Positions 33,243 to 40,237 of a stretch of DNA of 40,237 nucleotides are shown piece after piece. Both the position numbers and the translations under genes were made by a program. This stretch comes from an uncultured Caryophanales bacterium (GTDB lineage: Bacteria; Bacillota_I; Bacilli_A; RFN20; CAG-826). The stretch spans positions 1-40,237 of the forward strand of contig CAMIVH010000001.1 in the NCBI GenBank assembly GCA_946401755.1, in the 5' to 3' direction. Numbering within the stretch: position 1 is the stretch's first letter; every line of letters starts with the position of its first letter. Under the pieces are notes generated by a model. It was not told where the DNA came from. It ran no database searches and saw nothing but the letters and a program-made list of their open reading frames with translations.

Positions 33243-36200
33243 ATGTTTGATGTTAAAAGATTAGCAGCGATTAAAGTCGGTTTAGCCTCCCCTGAAACAA
33301 TCCGTAGTTGGAGCCATGGTGAAGTTTTAAAACCAGAAACCATCAACTATCGTAGCCAAAAACCTGAAATGCAAGGTTTATACTGCGAAAAGATCTTTGG
33401 ACCTAGCAAAGACTATGAATGTCACTGTGGTAAATATAAGAAAATTAGATTTGCCGGTGTCGTTTGTGAAAAGTGTGGCGTTGAAGTCACTTCTAAAGAA
33501 GTTAGAAGAGAAAGAATGGGTCACATTGAACTTGCTAGCCCATGTTCACACATTTGGTATTTAAAAGGTATCCCAAGCCGTATTGGCTTAATCTTAGATG
33601 TTTCTCCAAAACACTTAGAAGAAGTCACATACTACGCTGCCCATATCTGTTTAAATCCAGGTAAATCCTCAGTCCTCACATACCGTGAATTCATCAACGA
33701 AAGAAACGGTCGTGAAGTCTTTATCCCAGTCGTGAAAGAAATTCAACAAAACGCTGCGGAATGGGGTTTACAAGAAGGTAGCGATGATTGGGCCAGAAGT
33801 GAAGAATTAATCGCCAGAATGGAAAACCATGGTGAAGTCTTCGACTTCCAAACCGTCGCTAGATTCATTAACAAATACACAGGTGCGGAATTCTCTGAAG
33901 GTGCCGCTGCGATTAAGAGACTTTTACAAGAAGTCGACTTAGATAAAGAAGCCGCGGAAATCAACAGAAAGATGAAGGAAACAAAATCCACATCCCGTCA
34001 AAAACTCACTAAGAGATTAGAAGTTATTGAAGCGTTCCGTAACTCTGACAATAGACCTGAATGGATGATCTTAGATGTCATTCCAGTCATTCCACCAGAT
34101 TTAAGACCAATGTTACAACTCGATGGTGGTAGATTTGCTACCTCCGACTTAAACGACTTATATCGTAGAGTTATCTCCCGTAATAACCGTTTAAAGAAGT
34201 TGATTGACATGAATTCTCCTCAAGTTATCTTGATGAACGAAAAACGTATGCTTCAAGAAGCTGTTGACGCTTTAATTGATAACGGTAGAAGAAATAAACC
34301 AGTCCAAGGTCCTGGTGGCCGTGCCCTTAAGTCCTTAAGTAGTGCACTTAAAGGTAAACAAGGTCGTTTCAGACAAAACTTACTTGGTAAACGTGTCGAC
34401 TACTCTGGTCGTTCCGTTATTGCCGTTGGTCCATTCTTAAAGATGTATCAATGTGGTTTACCAAGAGAAATGGCTATTCAATTATTAAGACCATTTATCG
34501 CTTGTGAACTCTTAAAGAGAGGTGTCGCTAACGCACACAAACAAGCCGATAAGATCATTGATAGATACGATGATGTCGTCTTCGATATCGTTGAAGAAAT
34601 CATTTCTAAGCACCCAGTTTTATTAAACCGTGCTCCTACATTACATAGACTTGGTATCCAAGCCTTCCAACCAATCTTAGTTGATGGTCGTGCCATCCGT
34701 TTACACCCACTCGTTTGTACAGGTTTCAACGCTGACTTCGATGGTGACCAAATGGCCGTTCACGTCCCATTATCTAAAGCCGCTCAAGAAGAAGCTTTAC
34801 ACTTAATGTTAGCCTCTAATAACATTCTTGGTCCTAAAGATGGTAAACCAATCGTTACTCCATCCCAAGACATGGTTATTGGTAACTACTATTTAACACT
34901 TGAAAGCACAAAAGAAGACTTCTTAAGAATCGCTAAAGAGTTACACGCTCGTAAAGATGATGAAGAAGCCGAAAGATATGAACTCTATGCTGCTAGTGAA
35001 GGTAAAGTCTTCAAAGACGTCGATGATGTCATTAGAGCTTATCAAACACACCAAGTTCACTTACATAACCGTATTGCCTTATTAGGTAGTGCGATGATGA
35101 AGAAGGATTTCACCGAAGAACAAAATAAGAGCTACTTAATCACTTCTGTTGGTAAAGTAATCTTCAACTTTATCTTCCCAAGTGACTTCCCATATTTAAA
35201 CGAAGTGAGTGGTGCTTCCTTAAGAGGCGACCAAGAAGTGGTCAAGACATATTTTGCCCCACGTGGTACAAATATTCCTGAATTCATCGCTGCTCGCCCA
35301 GTCTTAAAACCATTCAAGAAGAAAGAATTAGGTTTAATCATTAACGAAATCTTCCAACGTTATGATCGTCAAGGTAATCCAAAGACATCCGCCGTTTTGG
35401 ATAAGATTAAAGACCAAGGCTTCCATTATTCTACAGTAGCTGGCTTAACCGTTTCCTTAAGTGATATCCACGCTGTTAAAGGCAAAGAAGAAATCTTAAA
35501 AGATGGTGATAACAAAGTCGCTAACTTAAAAGAATTATACGAAATGGGTATGTTAACCAATGAAGAAAGACATAAACAAGTCGTTGAAGTCTGGGAAAAA
35601 GTTAAAGACCAAGTTCAAAAGAAACTTGAAGTTCAATTCAAACAAGATACACGTAACCCAATCTTCATGATGTCTGATTCCGGTGCTCGTGGTAATATTT
35701 CCAATATTCTCCAATTAGCCGGTATGAGAGGCTTGATGGGTAGTACTTCTGGTTCTACTATCGAACTCCCAGTTAAATCATGCTTCCGTGAAGGTATGAA
35801 CGTGTCTGAATTCTTTATCGCCACCCACGGTGCTCGTAAGGGTGGTGCTGATACCGCGTTAAAGACCGCTGACTCTGGTTACTTAACTAGAAGATTAGTC
35901 GACGTCTCTCAAGACGTTATCGTCCGTGAAGAAGACTGTGGTACTGACCACGGCTTCGAAGTCTTTGAAATCAGAGACTCCGCAAGAGATGCTGTCATCG
36001 TTAAACTCGAAGATCGTTTAGTTGGTCGTTTCGCTCTCAATGATGTCGTTAATCCACAAACTGGTGAAGTTATCGTTGCTGGTAACACCATGATTCACGA
36101 AGACGAAGCTAAAGCTATCGTCAATGCTGGTATTAAATCCGTTGTCATTCGTAACTTATTCGGTTGTGAAACAAAAGATGGTGTCTGCGTACACTGCTAT

Positions 36201-37169
36201 GGTCGTAACTTAGCGACAGGTAGAAGAGTTCAAGTTGGTGAAGCAGTTGGTATTATGGCTGCTCAATCAATTGGTGAACCAGGTACCCAATTAACCATGA
36301 GAACATTCCACACCGGTGGTGTTGCGGGTTCCGATATTACTCAAGGTTTACCTCGTGTTCAAGAATTATTCGAAGCACGTACTCCAAAGGGTGAAGCTTT
36401 AATTAGTGAAATCTCTGGTACAGTCACCAAGATCGAAGAAAAGAATGGTTGCTACTTAGTGACCGTTAAGAACGATCTTGATGAAAAAGAATACACCACA
36501 AACTTCGGTGCAAGATTAAGAGTCAAGAAAGGTGACTTCGTCAGAAACGGCGGTAAGATCACTGAAGGCGCTATCTCACCTAAGAAGTTACTTGAAGTCG
36601 CTGATGTTACAGCGGTTGAAAACTACATCTTAAAAGAAGTCCAAAAGGTTTATAGTGCGCAATCCATCGGTATTTCCGATAAGCACATCGAAGTTATCGT
36701 CAGACAAATGTTAAGAAAAGTCTTAGTCATTGAAGCTGGTGATACCGATATGTTAAGCGGCACACGTGTGAACGTTAATACATTCACCGCGAAGAACACT
36801 GATGCCATCTTAAGTGGCAAACACCCAGCCGTCTTCTCACCATTAATTCTTGGTATTACAAAGTCCGCTTTGGAAACAGAATCCTTCTTATCCGCGGCTT
36901 CCTTCCAAGAAACAACCCGTGTCTTAACAGATGCTGCTATCAAGGGCAAAACCGACTACTTACACGGCTTAAAAGAAAACGTCATTACCGGTCACCTTAT
37001 CCCAGCGGGTCGTGGCTTGGTCAACGATTCCATCTCTGATGAAATCTCCAACAACTTCGATGTCTTAGACACCATGAGAGAAGTCAGCGATAGATACGTT
37101 GAAGAACACGAAAGAAAAGTTAAAGAAATTAACGAAAAGATTCGTGTCTTAGACGAAGATAAGAAGTAG
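33243..37169 (+). CDS. rpoC: RNA polymerase beta' subunit
   Basis: A 1308-residue beta' subunit. N-terminal zinc site C60, C62, C75, C78; the catalytic NADFDGD (496-502) with three Asp for Mg2+; bridge helix FFIATHGARKGGADTALKTA, and the trigger loop beyond. A second zinc site lies in CGTDHG ... CETKDGVCVHC. The C-terminus extends to a Lys/Glu-rich tail. Length is longer than in B. subtilis (about 1200), owing mainly to the C-terminal portion and loops; this was not localised. A strong terminator follows. Confidence 0.98.
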   Translation: MFDVKRLAAIKVGLASPETIRSWSHGEVLKPETINYRSQKPEMQGLYCEKIFGPSKDYECHCGKYKKIRFAGVVCEKCGVEVTSKEVRRERMGHIELASPCSHIWYLKGIPSRIGLILDVSPKHLEEVTYYAAHICLNPGKSSVLTYREFINERNGREVFIPVVKEIQQNAAEWGLQEGSDDWARSEELIARMENHGEVFDFQTVARFINKYTGAEFSEGAAAIKRLLQEVDLDKEAAEINRKMKETKSTSRQKLTKRLEVIEAFRNSDNRPEWMILDVIPVIPPDLRPMLQLDGGRFATSDLNDLYRRVISRNNRLKKLIDMNSPQVILMNEKRMLQEAVDALIDNGRRNKPVQGPGGRALKSLSSALKGKQGRFRQNLLGKRVDYSGRSVIAVGPFLKMYQCGLPREMAIQLLRPFIACELLKRGVANAHKQADKIIDRYDDVVFDIVEEIISKHPVLLNRAPTLHRLGIQAFQPILVDGRAIRLHPLVCTGFNADFDGDQMAVHVPLSKAAQEEALHLMLASNNILGPKDGKPIVTPSQDMVIGNYYLTLESTKEDFLRIAKELHARKDDEEAERYELYAASEGKVFKDVDDVIRAYQTHQVHLHNRIALLGSAMMKKDFTEEQNKSYLITSVGKVIFNFIFPSDFPYLNEVSGASLRGDQEVVKTYFAPRGTNIPEFIAARPVLKPFKKKELGLIINEIFQRYDRQGNPKTSAVLDKIKDQGFHYSTVAGLTVSLSDIHAVKGKEEILKDGDNKVANLKELYEMGMLTNEERHKQVVEVWEKVKDQVQKKLEVQFKQDTRNPIFMMSDSGARGNISNILQLAGMRGLMGSTSGSTIELPVKSCFREGMNVSEFFIATHGARKGGADTALKTADSGYLTRRLVDVSQDVIVREEDCGTDHGFEVFEIRDSARDAVIVKLEDRLVGRFALNDVVNPQTGEVIVAGNTMIHEDEAKAIVNAGIKSVVIRNLFGCETKDGVCVHCYGRNLATGRRVQVGEAVGIMAAQSIGEPGTQLTMRTFHTGGVAGSDITQGLPRVQELFEARTPKGEALISEISGTVTKIEEKNGCYLVTVKNDLDEKEYTTNFGARLRVKKGDFVRNGGKITEGAISPKKLLEVADVTAVENYILKEVQKVYSAQSIGISDKHIEVIVRQMLRKVLVIEAGDTDMLSGTRVNVNTFTAKNTDAILSGKHPAVFSPLILGITKSALETESFLSAASFQETTRVLTDAAIKGKTDYLHGLKENVITGHLIPAGRGLVNDSISDEISNNFDVLDTMREVSDRYVEEHERKVKEINEKIRVLDEDKK

Positions 37170-37187
37170 TTAAAACTTCAAACAATA

Positions 37188-37218
37188 AGAGTCATCCAAT
37201 TGGGTGACTCTTTTTCTT
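37188..37218 (+). terminator. Terminator of the rpl-rpoBC operon
   Basis: Ten-pair stem AGAGTCATCC (37188-37197) / GGGTGACTCT (37202-37211), AATT loop, then a T-rich tract. Strong intrinsic terminator. Confidence 0.92.
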
Positions 37219-37266
37219 TACTTGTTCTTATTGAAAACAAAAAATCTATTTGAGAAAATAACAAGT

Positions 37267-37339
37267 GATTATCAAGAAATAAGATAATCGGTAGCAATTA
37301 GAAATATAAAAAATAACAGTTTTTCTATTCTAATTCGTC
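37267..37339 (+). promoter_or_regulatory. Control region of the sigma factor gene
   Basis: Dyad GATTATC (37267-37273) / GATAATC (37283-37289). A second inverted repeat AATTAGA (37296-37302) / TCTAATT (37329-37335) with A-rich and T-rich inner arms. TAACAG at 37314-37319 followed by a T run and CGTC at 37336-37339 resembles an ECF promoter (AAC ... CGTC), although the spacing is 18 rather than about 16, so this is tentative. Confidence 0.4.
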
Positions 37340-37359
37340 TTAATAAGTGAGAGGTGCAA

Positions 37360-37857
37360 ATGAGCATTTCATCAAAAACCATCCAAGGCTTCATCCTAGG
37401 TGATCAAGAAGCGATTGGTGAGGTCTATGACGAGTACAAGAATCTAATGTACTTCGTTATCGCTTCCTATATCTCTCTTCCAGAAGATTGCGAAGATGTT
37501 TTAAGTGAGTCTTTCATTAAGGCTATTAACAATAGGGCTAATATCAAAGATCCAAGTAGCCTAAAAACTTACTTAACCGCAATCGCAAGAAACCAAGCTC
37601 TTGATTTCTTAAAAAAGAAAAGAGAAATCGCTAATAGTGAAGTCATTGATGAGATGTATGGTGAAACTGACCAATATAACGTCATGCTCAATATGTTAGA
37701 ACCTCTCCTCACTAATAAGGAGACCATTGTCACTTATTATAAAGCGGTCTTCCAATATACCTGGCCAGAAATCGTGGAATTAACGGGTATTAAAGAAAGC
37801 ACCGCTAGAAAGCTATATGCTGAGGCACTAGAGAAACTCAAAAAGGAGCTACGTTAA
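37360..37857 (+). CDS. RNA polymerase sigma factor, ECF (sigma-70 family) type
   Basis: A 165-residue two-domain sigma factor. Region 2 (about 15-90: DEYKNLMYFVIASY, EDCEDVLSESFIKA, LKTYLTAIARNQALDFLKKK) binds the -10 and core; region 4 (about 112-160: TWPEIVELTGIKESTARKLYAEALEKLKK) is the HTH. ATG at 37360 was chosen because GAGGTG at 37351-37356 is the SD; the GTG within it at 37354 is not a good start. The next gene starts 1 base after its stop and encodes a membrane protein, the arrangement of a sigma/anti-sigma pair. Its regulon is unknown, but the gene itself may be a target. Confidence 0.87.
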   Translation: MSISSKTIQGFILGDQEAIGEVYDEYKNLMYFVIASYISLPEDCEDVLSESFIKAINNRANIKDPSSLKTYLTAIARNQALDFLKKKREIANSEVIDEMYGETDQYNVMLNMLEPLLTNKETIVTYYKAVFQYTWPEIVELTGIKESTARKLYAEALEKLKKELR

Positions 37858-37858
37858 G

Positions 37859-38842
37859 ATGGATAAGATTGAAAAGAAACTCAGAAAACGTGGTATGCAG
37901 AAACTCGATAAGTTCGCGCATAATCCATATCATGTTGATAAACCTTCATTTTTCTCAAGAATTCCTTTATGGGGTAAAATTGCTATCCCTGCTTCTTTAG
38001 TGACCGCAGTAACGGTCGTGGCTTTCTTCGGCGTTATTAATGGTGTTGGTAGTTCAGCTTTTGCTAACAAAGCACCAGCATCAAGTAATAAAGGTGCGGC
38101 TTCCACTAGTGCGATAAATAAAGCTGGTAGTGAATCACAAGCGGATGTAACAAGCCTTAATCCTGGCGCATCAGTGACCCCTGCTTATAATAGATATTCA
38201 AGTCTTGCTTATAACGGCGCAGAATATTCACTTATGCCTGCTGGTGGAGAAGGCAAGAGTGGTTTAGGTGATGAACATTCGCTATCAATTACGCTTGGCA
38301 ATCTTCTTTATGAAACCACTAATCCAAAAAACGATGAAGTAATTAGTGTTTATGCTATCTCTGGCTACACACCAGATGCTTTTGTGGCCGCGAAATTCTC
38401 AACTGATCCAAGAACGTATGTTTGTTATAATCCAGAGTGCTCATTTGCCACAACAGGTAACTTATTAACCGATATCCCATTTGCCACTGATTTCTTTGCT
38501 ACTGGTCATATTGATGAATGTCAAATTAATTCAAGAAGAGTTACTATGTATTCACCTTATGTTTCTCAAACAATTAATTCCATTCTCTTTGATGAATTAG
38601 ATACAAGTATTCCAAATATCGCTTCTACATTCACTGAAGAAAATAGCCAAAAATATATTCTAATGAATTTTATGTCAGTGACATTCGAATATATGTGCTG
38701 CACTGTTAGAGTATATAATACAGGACATTTAGCCGTGGTGATGGAAAGAGCTTTCGTTTCTTTCGCAAATGTCTATTATATAGGTGTGGAAAGATATAAT
38801 TCCTTACTTGAGTACACTCATACTTTACAAATGCTTAAATAA
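37859..38842 (+). CDS. Membrane-anchored protein, putative anti-sigma factor or sensor
   Basis: A 327-residue single-pass protein, coupled to the sigma gene by a 1-base gap. A short, basic cytosolic part (1-39) precedes a TM helix (about 40-62), then an Ala/Ser/Asn-rich linker (65-115) and an outside domain (about 115-325) that I do not recognise. The outside part has five Cys (C189, C194, C221, C280, C281), which could form disulfides. There is no zinc-binding anti-sigma motif (HxxxCxxC), and the cytosolic segment is short for a sigma-binding domain, so the anti-sigma role is inferred only from position. Confidence 0.6.
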   Translation: MDKIEKKLRKRGMQKLDKFAHNPYHVDKPSFFSRIPLWGKIAIPASLVTAVTVVAFFGVINGVGSSAFANKAPASSNKGAASTSAINKAGSESQADVTSLNPGASVTPAYNRYSSLAYNGAEYSLMPAGGEGKSGLGDEHSLSITLGNLLYETTNPKNDEVISVYAISGYTPDAFVAAKFSTDPRTYVCYNPECSFATTGNLLTDIPFATDFFATGHIDECQINSRRVTMYSPYVSQTINSILFDELDTSIPNIASTFTEENSQKYILMNFMSVTFEYMCCTVRVYNTGHLAVVMERAFVSFANVYYIGVERYNSLLEYTHTLQMLK

Positions 38843-38846
38843 AACG

Positions 38847-38882
38847 TGCTATAATATCTTCCGTACAAAGGAAGTATATTAT
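38847..38882 (+). promoter_or_regulatory. plsX promoter with overlapping inverted repeat
   Basis: Extended -10 TGCTATAAT (TG 38847-38848, TATAAT 38850-38855). Arms ATAATATCTTCC (38851-38862) and GGAAGTATATTAT (38870-38882) pair completely but for one bulged base, around a 7-nt loop. The repeat covers -10, start region, SD (AAAGGAAG) and the AT of the start codon. Confidence 0.7.
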
Positions 38883-39879
38883 GGAACAATATAAAATAGT
38901 TATCGATTTATTAGGCTCCGATAAAGGTCCAGAAACAGTCCTTTTAGGCGCCTCTTTAGCGTTAAAAGAATTTCCTAACTTATTTATCACCCTTGTCGGT
39001 CCCGAGACTCTCGTGAACGAAAAGAAGGATGAATTAGGTCTCGATACTTCTCGTATTAAAGTTATTAATGCGGAAGAAACAATTAGCAACTATGAAAACC
39101 CATATACTGGGATTATGAATAAAGCCAACGCTTCTTTAGTCTTAGCAATGAAAGAAGTGGGCAAAGAAGATGAGAACTACGCTGGTATGATTACCGCTGG
39201 TAACAGTGGTGCTATTCTCATGGGTAGTTTTAGATTCTTAAGTGATGAAAACAAAACAAGACCATGCATGGCCGCTGTTCTTCCTAACGGAAAGGGCGCA
39301 TATACCGCTTTAGTGGACACAGGAGCGACAATTGACTGTTCCGCTGGACAATTACACTCTTTCGCGCGTTTAGGCTCTGATTTGATGAAAAAGATGTATC
39401 AAATCGAATCTCCACGTGTCGCTTTGCTCTCCAATGGTGCGGAAGCCTCTAAAGGTAACCATTTAGTGAAAGAAACATATCCTCTTCTTAAAGAAGATAC
39501 TACTATTAACTTCATTGGTAATATTGAAGGCAACCAAACTTTAACGGGAGATTGTGATGTCATCGTTTGTGATGGTTTTGCGGGTAACCAAGTTCTTAAG
39601 AACGTTGAAGGTGTCGCTAGACAATTAATTACCGATATTGTCAAACTCTCTAAAAAGAGAGAAAGACCAGAATTCATGGAAGTTGCTCAATACTTAATGA
39701 AAACATATGATATCTCTGCTTTAGGTGGTGGTTTAGTGTTAGGCGCGCGCAAACTTATTATTAAAGCGCGTGGTAATTCTGATGAAAGAGCAATCGTTAA
39801 TATCTCTAGAATGATGTTAAATCACGCTAGTGGTGAAGCGGTCTTAACCAAAAAGGAAAGAGAGGATGCTCTTCGTTGA
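38881..39879 (+). CDS. plsX: Phosphate acyltransferase PlsX
   Basis: A 332-residue enzyme that converts acyl-ACP to acyl-phosphate, the first step of the PlsX/PlsY route to phosphatidic acid. Motifs: IDLLGSDKGPETVL at the N-terminus, AGNSGAILMGSFR, TALVDTGAT, SNGAEASKGN, VCDGFAGNQVLKN. Full length. Ends with TGA followed directly by TAG. acpP, which supplies acyl-ACP, follows after 47 bases, as in many Firmicutes. Confidence 0.96.
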   Translation: MEQYKIVIDLLGSDKGPETVLLGASLALKEFPNLFITLVGPETLVNEKKDELGLDTSRIKVINAEETISNYENPYTGIMNKANASLVLAMKEVGKEDENYAGMITAGNSGAILMGSFRFLSDENKTRPCMAAVLPNGKGAYTALVDTGATIDCSAGQLHSFARLGSDLMKKMYQIESPRVALLSNGAEASKGNHLVKETYPLLKEDTTINFIGNIEGNQTLTGDCDVIVCDGFAGNQVLKNVEGVARQLITDIVKLSKKRERPEFMEVAQYLMKTYDISALGGGLVLGARKLIIKARGNSDERAIVNISRMMLNHASGEAVLTKKEREDALR

Positions 39880-39883
39880 TAGA

Positions 39884-39904
39884 AGTTTACTATTTTGGTA
39901 AACT
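39884..39904 (+). repeat. Hairpin between plsX and acpP
   Basis: Perfect stem AGTTTAC (39884-39890) / GTAAACT (39898-39904), 7-nt loop TATTTTG. No T run after it, so it is more likely an mRNA-stabilising or processing element than a terminator. Confidence 0.6.
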
Positions 39905-39926
39905 ATTAAAGTTGAGGTAAATAATC

Positions 39927-40151
39927 ATGTTAGAAAGATTAAAAGAATTAATGAAAAACGTTGATCCAGATCTTAATTTAGATAACGTTACTTTAGATAC
40001 CAAACTCGTGGATGATCTTCATTTTGACTCTTTAGGTATCATGATGTTTGCGATGGCCATCGAAGATGAATATGGTGTTTCATTTGATGAACCAATGAAC
40101 TTCGTCACTGTTAAAGACGTCGTTGATTATCTTGAAGCAAATAAAAAATAA
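39927..40151 (+). CDS. acpP: Acyl carrier protein
   Basis: A 74-residue ACP carrying fatty acyl chains on 4'-phosphopantetheine. The attachment Ser is S35 in HFDSLGIMMF, the DSL motif followed by helix II. The protein is acidic, as in the family. SD GAGG about 9 nt before ATG. Holo-ACP formation releases pAp, the likely substrate of the nrnA/cysQ genes in this window. A terminator follows. Confidence 0.95.
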   Translation: MLERLKELMKNVDPDLNLDNVTLDTKLVDDLHFDSLGIMMFAMAIEDEYGVSFDEPMNFVTVKDVVDYLEANKK

Positions 40152-40171
40152 GATATCCATAAAAATAGAAT

Positions 40172-40198
40172 AAAGAGTCGATAAAACGGCTCTTTTTT
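40172..40198 (+). terminator. Terminator of plsX-acpP
   Basis: Nine-pair stem AAAGAGTCG (40172-40180) / CGGCTCTTT (40087+ offset: 40187-40195, one G-T pair), loop ATAAAA, then T run to 40198. Confidence 0.88.
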
Positions 40199-40237
40199 CG
40201 TACTTCTTTAATTAAATCATATGTTATGCTTGAAATA

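Noticed and set aside
38847..38882. FapR operator before plsX
   Set aside because: The arms do not resemble the known FapR consensus as I recall it (TTAGTACC-type), so no regulator is assigned.

Overview
The window is about 40 kb of chromosomal housekeeping DNA from a low-GC Firmicute of the Bacilli. Markers of that group are the RNA polymerase delta subunit (rpoE), the secE-nusG / rplKAJL / rpoBC core with an rsmC-like gene before rpoB, an L10 leader RNA and KtrAB. AT-rich composition, tight gene packing, extended -10 promoters of the form TGnTATAAT and Asn at the rifampicin-site position 526 of RpoB suggest a lineage near the Mollicutes/Erysipelotrichia border, probably an uncultured gut-type bacterium (inference). 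The code is the standard one: folC and plsX end in TGA, and the long genes use TGG for Trp with no in-frame TGA.

Layout. 1-923: 3' part of fhs. 984-5892: two overlapping NBD-permease (FtsX/MacB type) ABC transporter genes. 5971-11345: a dense operon ychF-ispF-argS-rpoE-nrnA-cysQ (GTPase-fold ATPase, isoprenoid synthesis, arginyl-tRNA synthetase, RNAP delta and two enzymes of nucleotide phosphate turnover). 11411-14085: two surface lipoproteins, the second carrying a tyrosine/phosphoinositide phosphatase domain. 14157-17269: an aldo/keto reductase, glutaminyl-tRNA synthetase and a CarD-family RNAP-binding protein. 17264-18648 (minus): sirtuin and HAD phosphatase. 18787-23290: an O-antigen-ligase-like membrane protein, smpB, folC, a FolT-like folate ECF S component and a tiny membrane protein. 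23367-24341: rpmG-secE-nusG. 24403-26544 (minus): ktrBA, which interrupts the usual nusG-rplK junction. 26825-37169: rplK-rplA-rplJ-rplL-rsmC-rpoB-rpoC. 37360-38842: an ECF-type sigma factor and a membrane-anchored partner. 38881-40151: plsX-acpP.

The genes serve translation and transcription (rpmG, rplKAJL, smpB, argS, glnS, rpoBCE, nusG, carD), one-carbon/folate supply (fhs, folC, folT), lipid synthesis (plsX, acpP), potassium uptake (ktrAB) and the cell surface (ABC pair, lipoproteins, ligase-like protein). No phage, IS, CRISPR, tRNA or rRNA was seen. No gap between genes exceeds 300 bases; the largest, 26545-26824, holds divergent promoters, a dyad and a structured leader.

No clear new defence or mobile system is present. 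The items most worth a second look are the exported phosphatase lipoprotein and its neighbour, the sigma/membrane-protein pair, hairpins that overlap ribosome binding sites (984, 14157, 38881), the structured rplK leader, operator-like palindromes over promoters, possible leaderless genes, and the RpoB Asn that predicts natural rifampicin tolerance.
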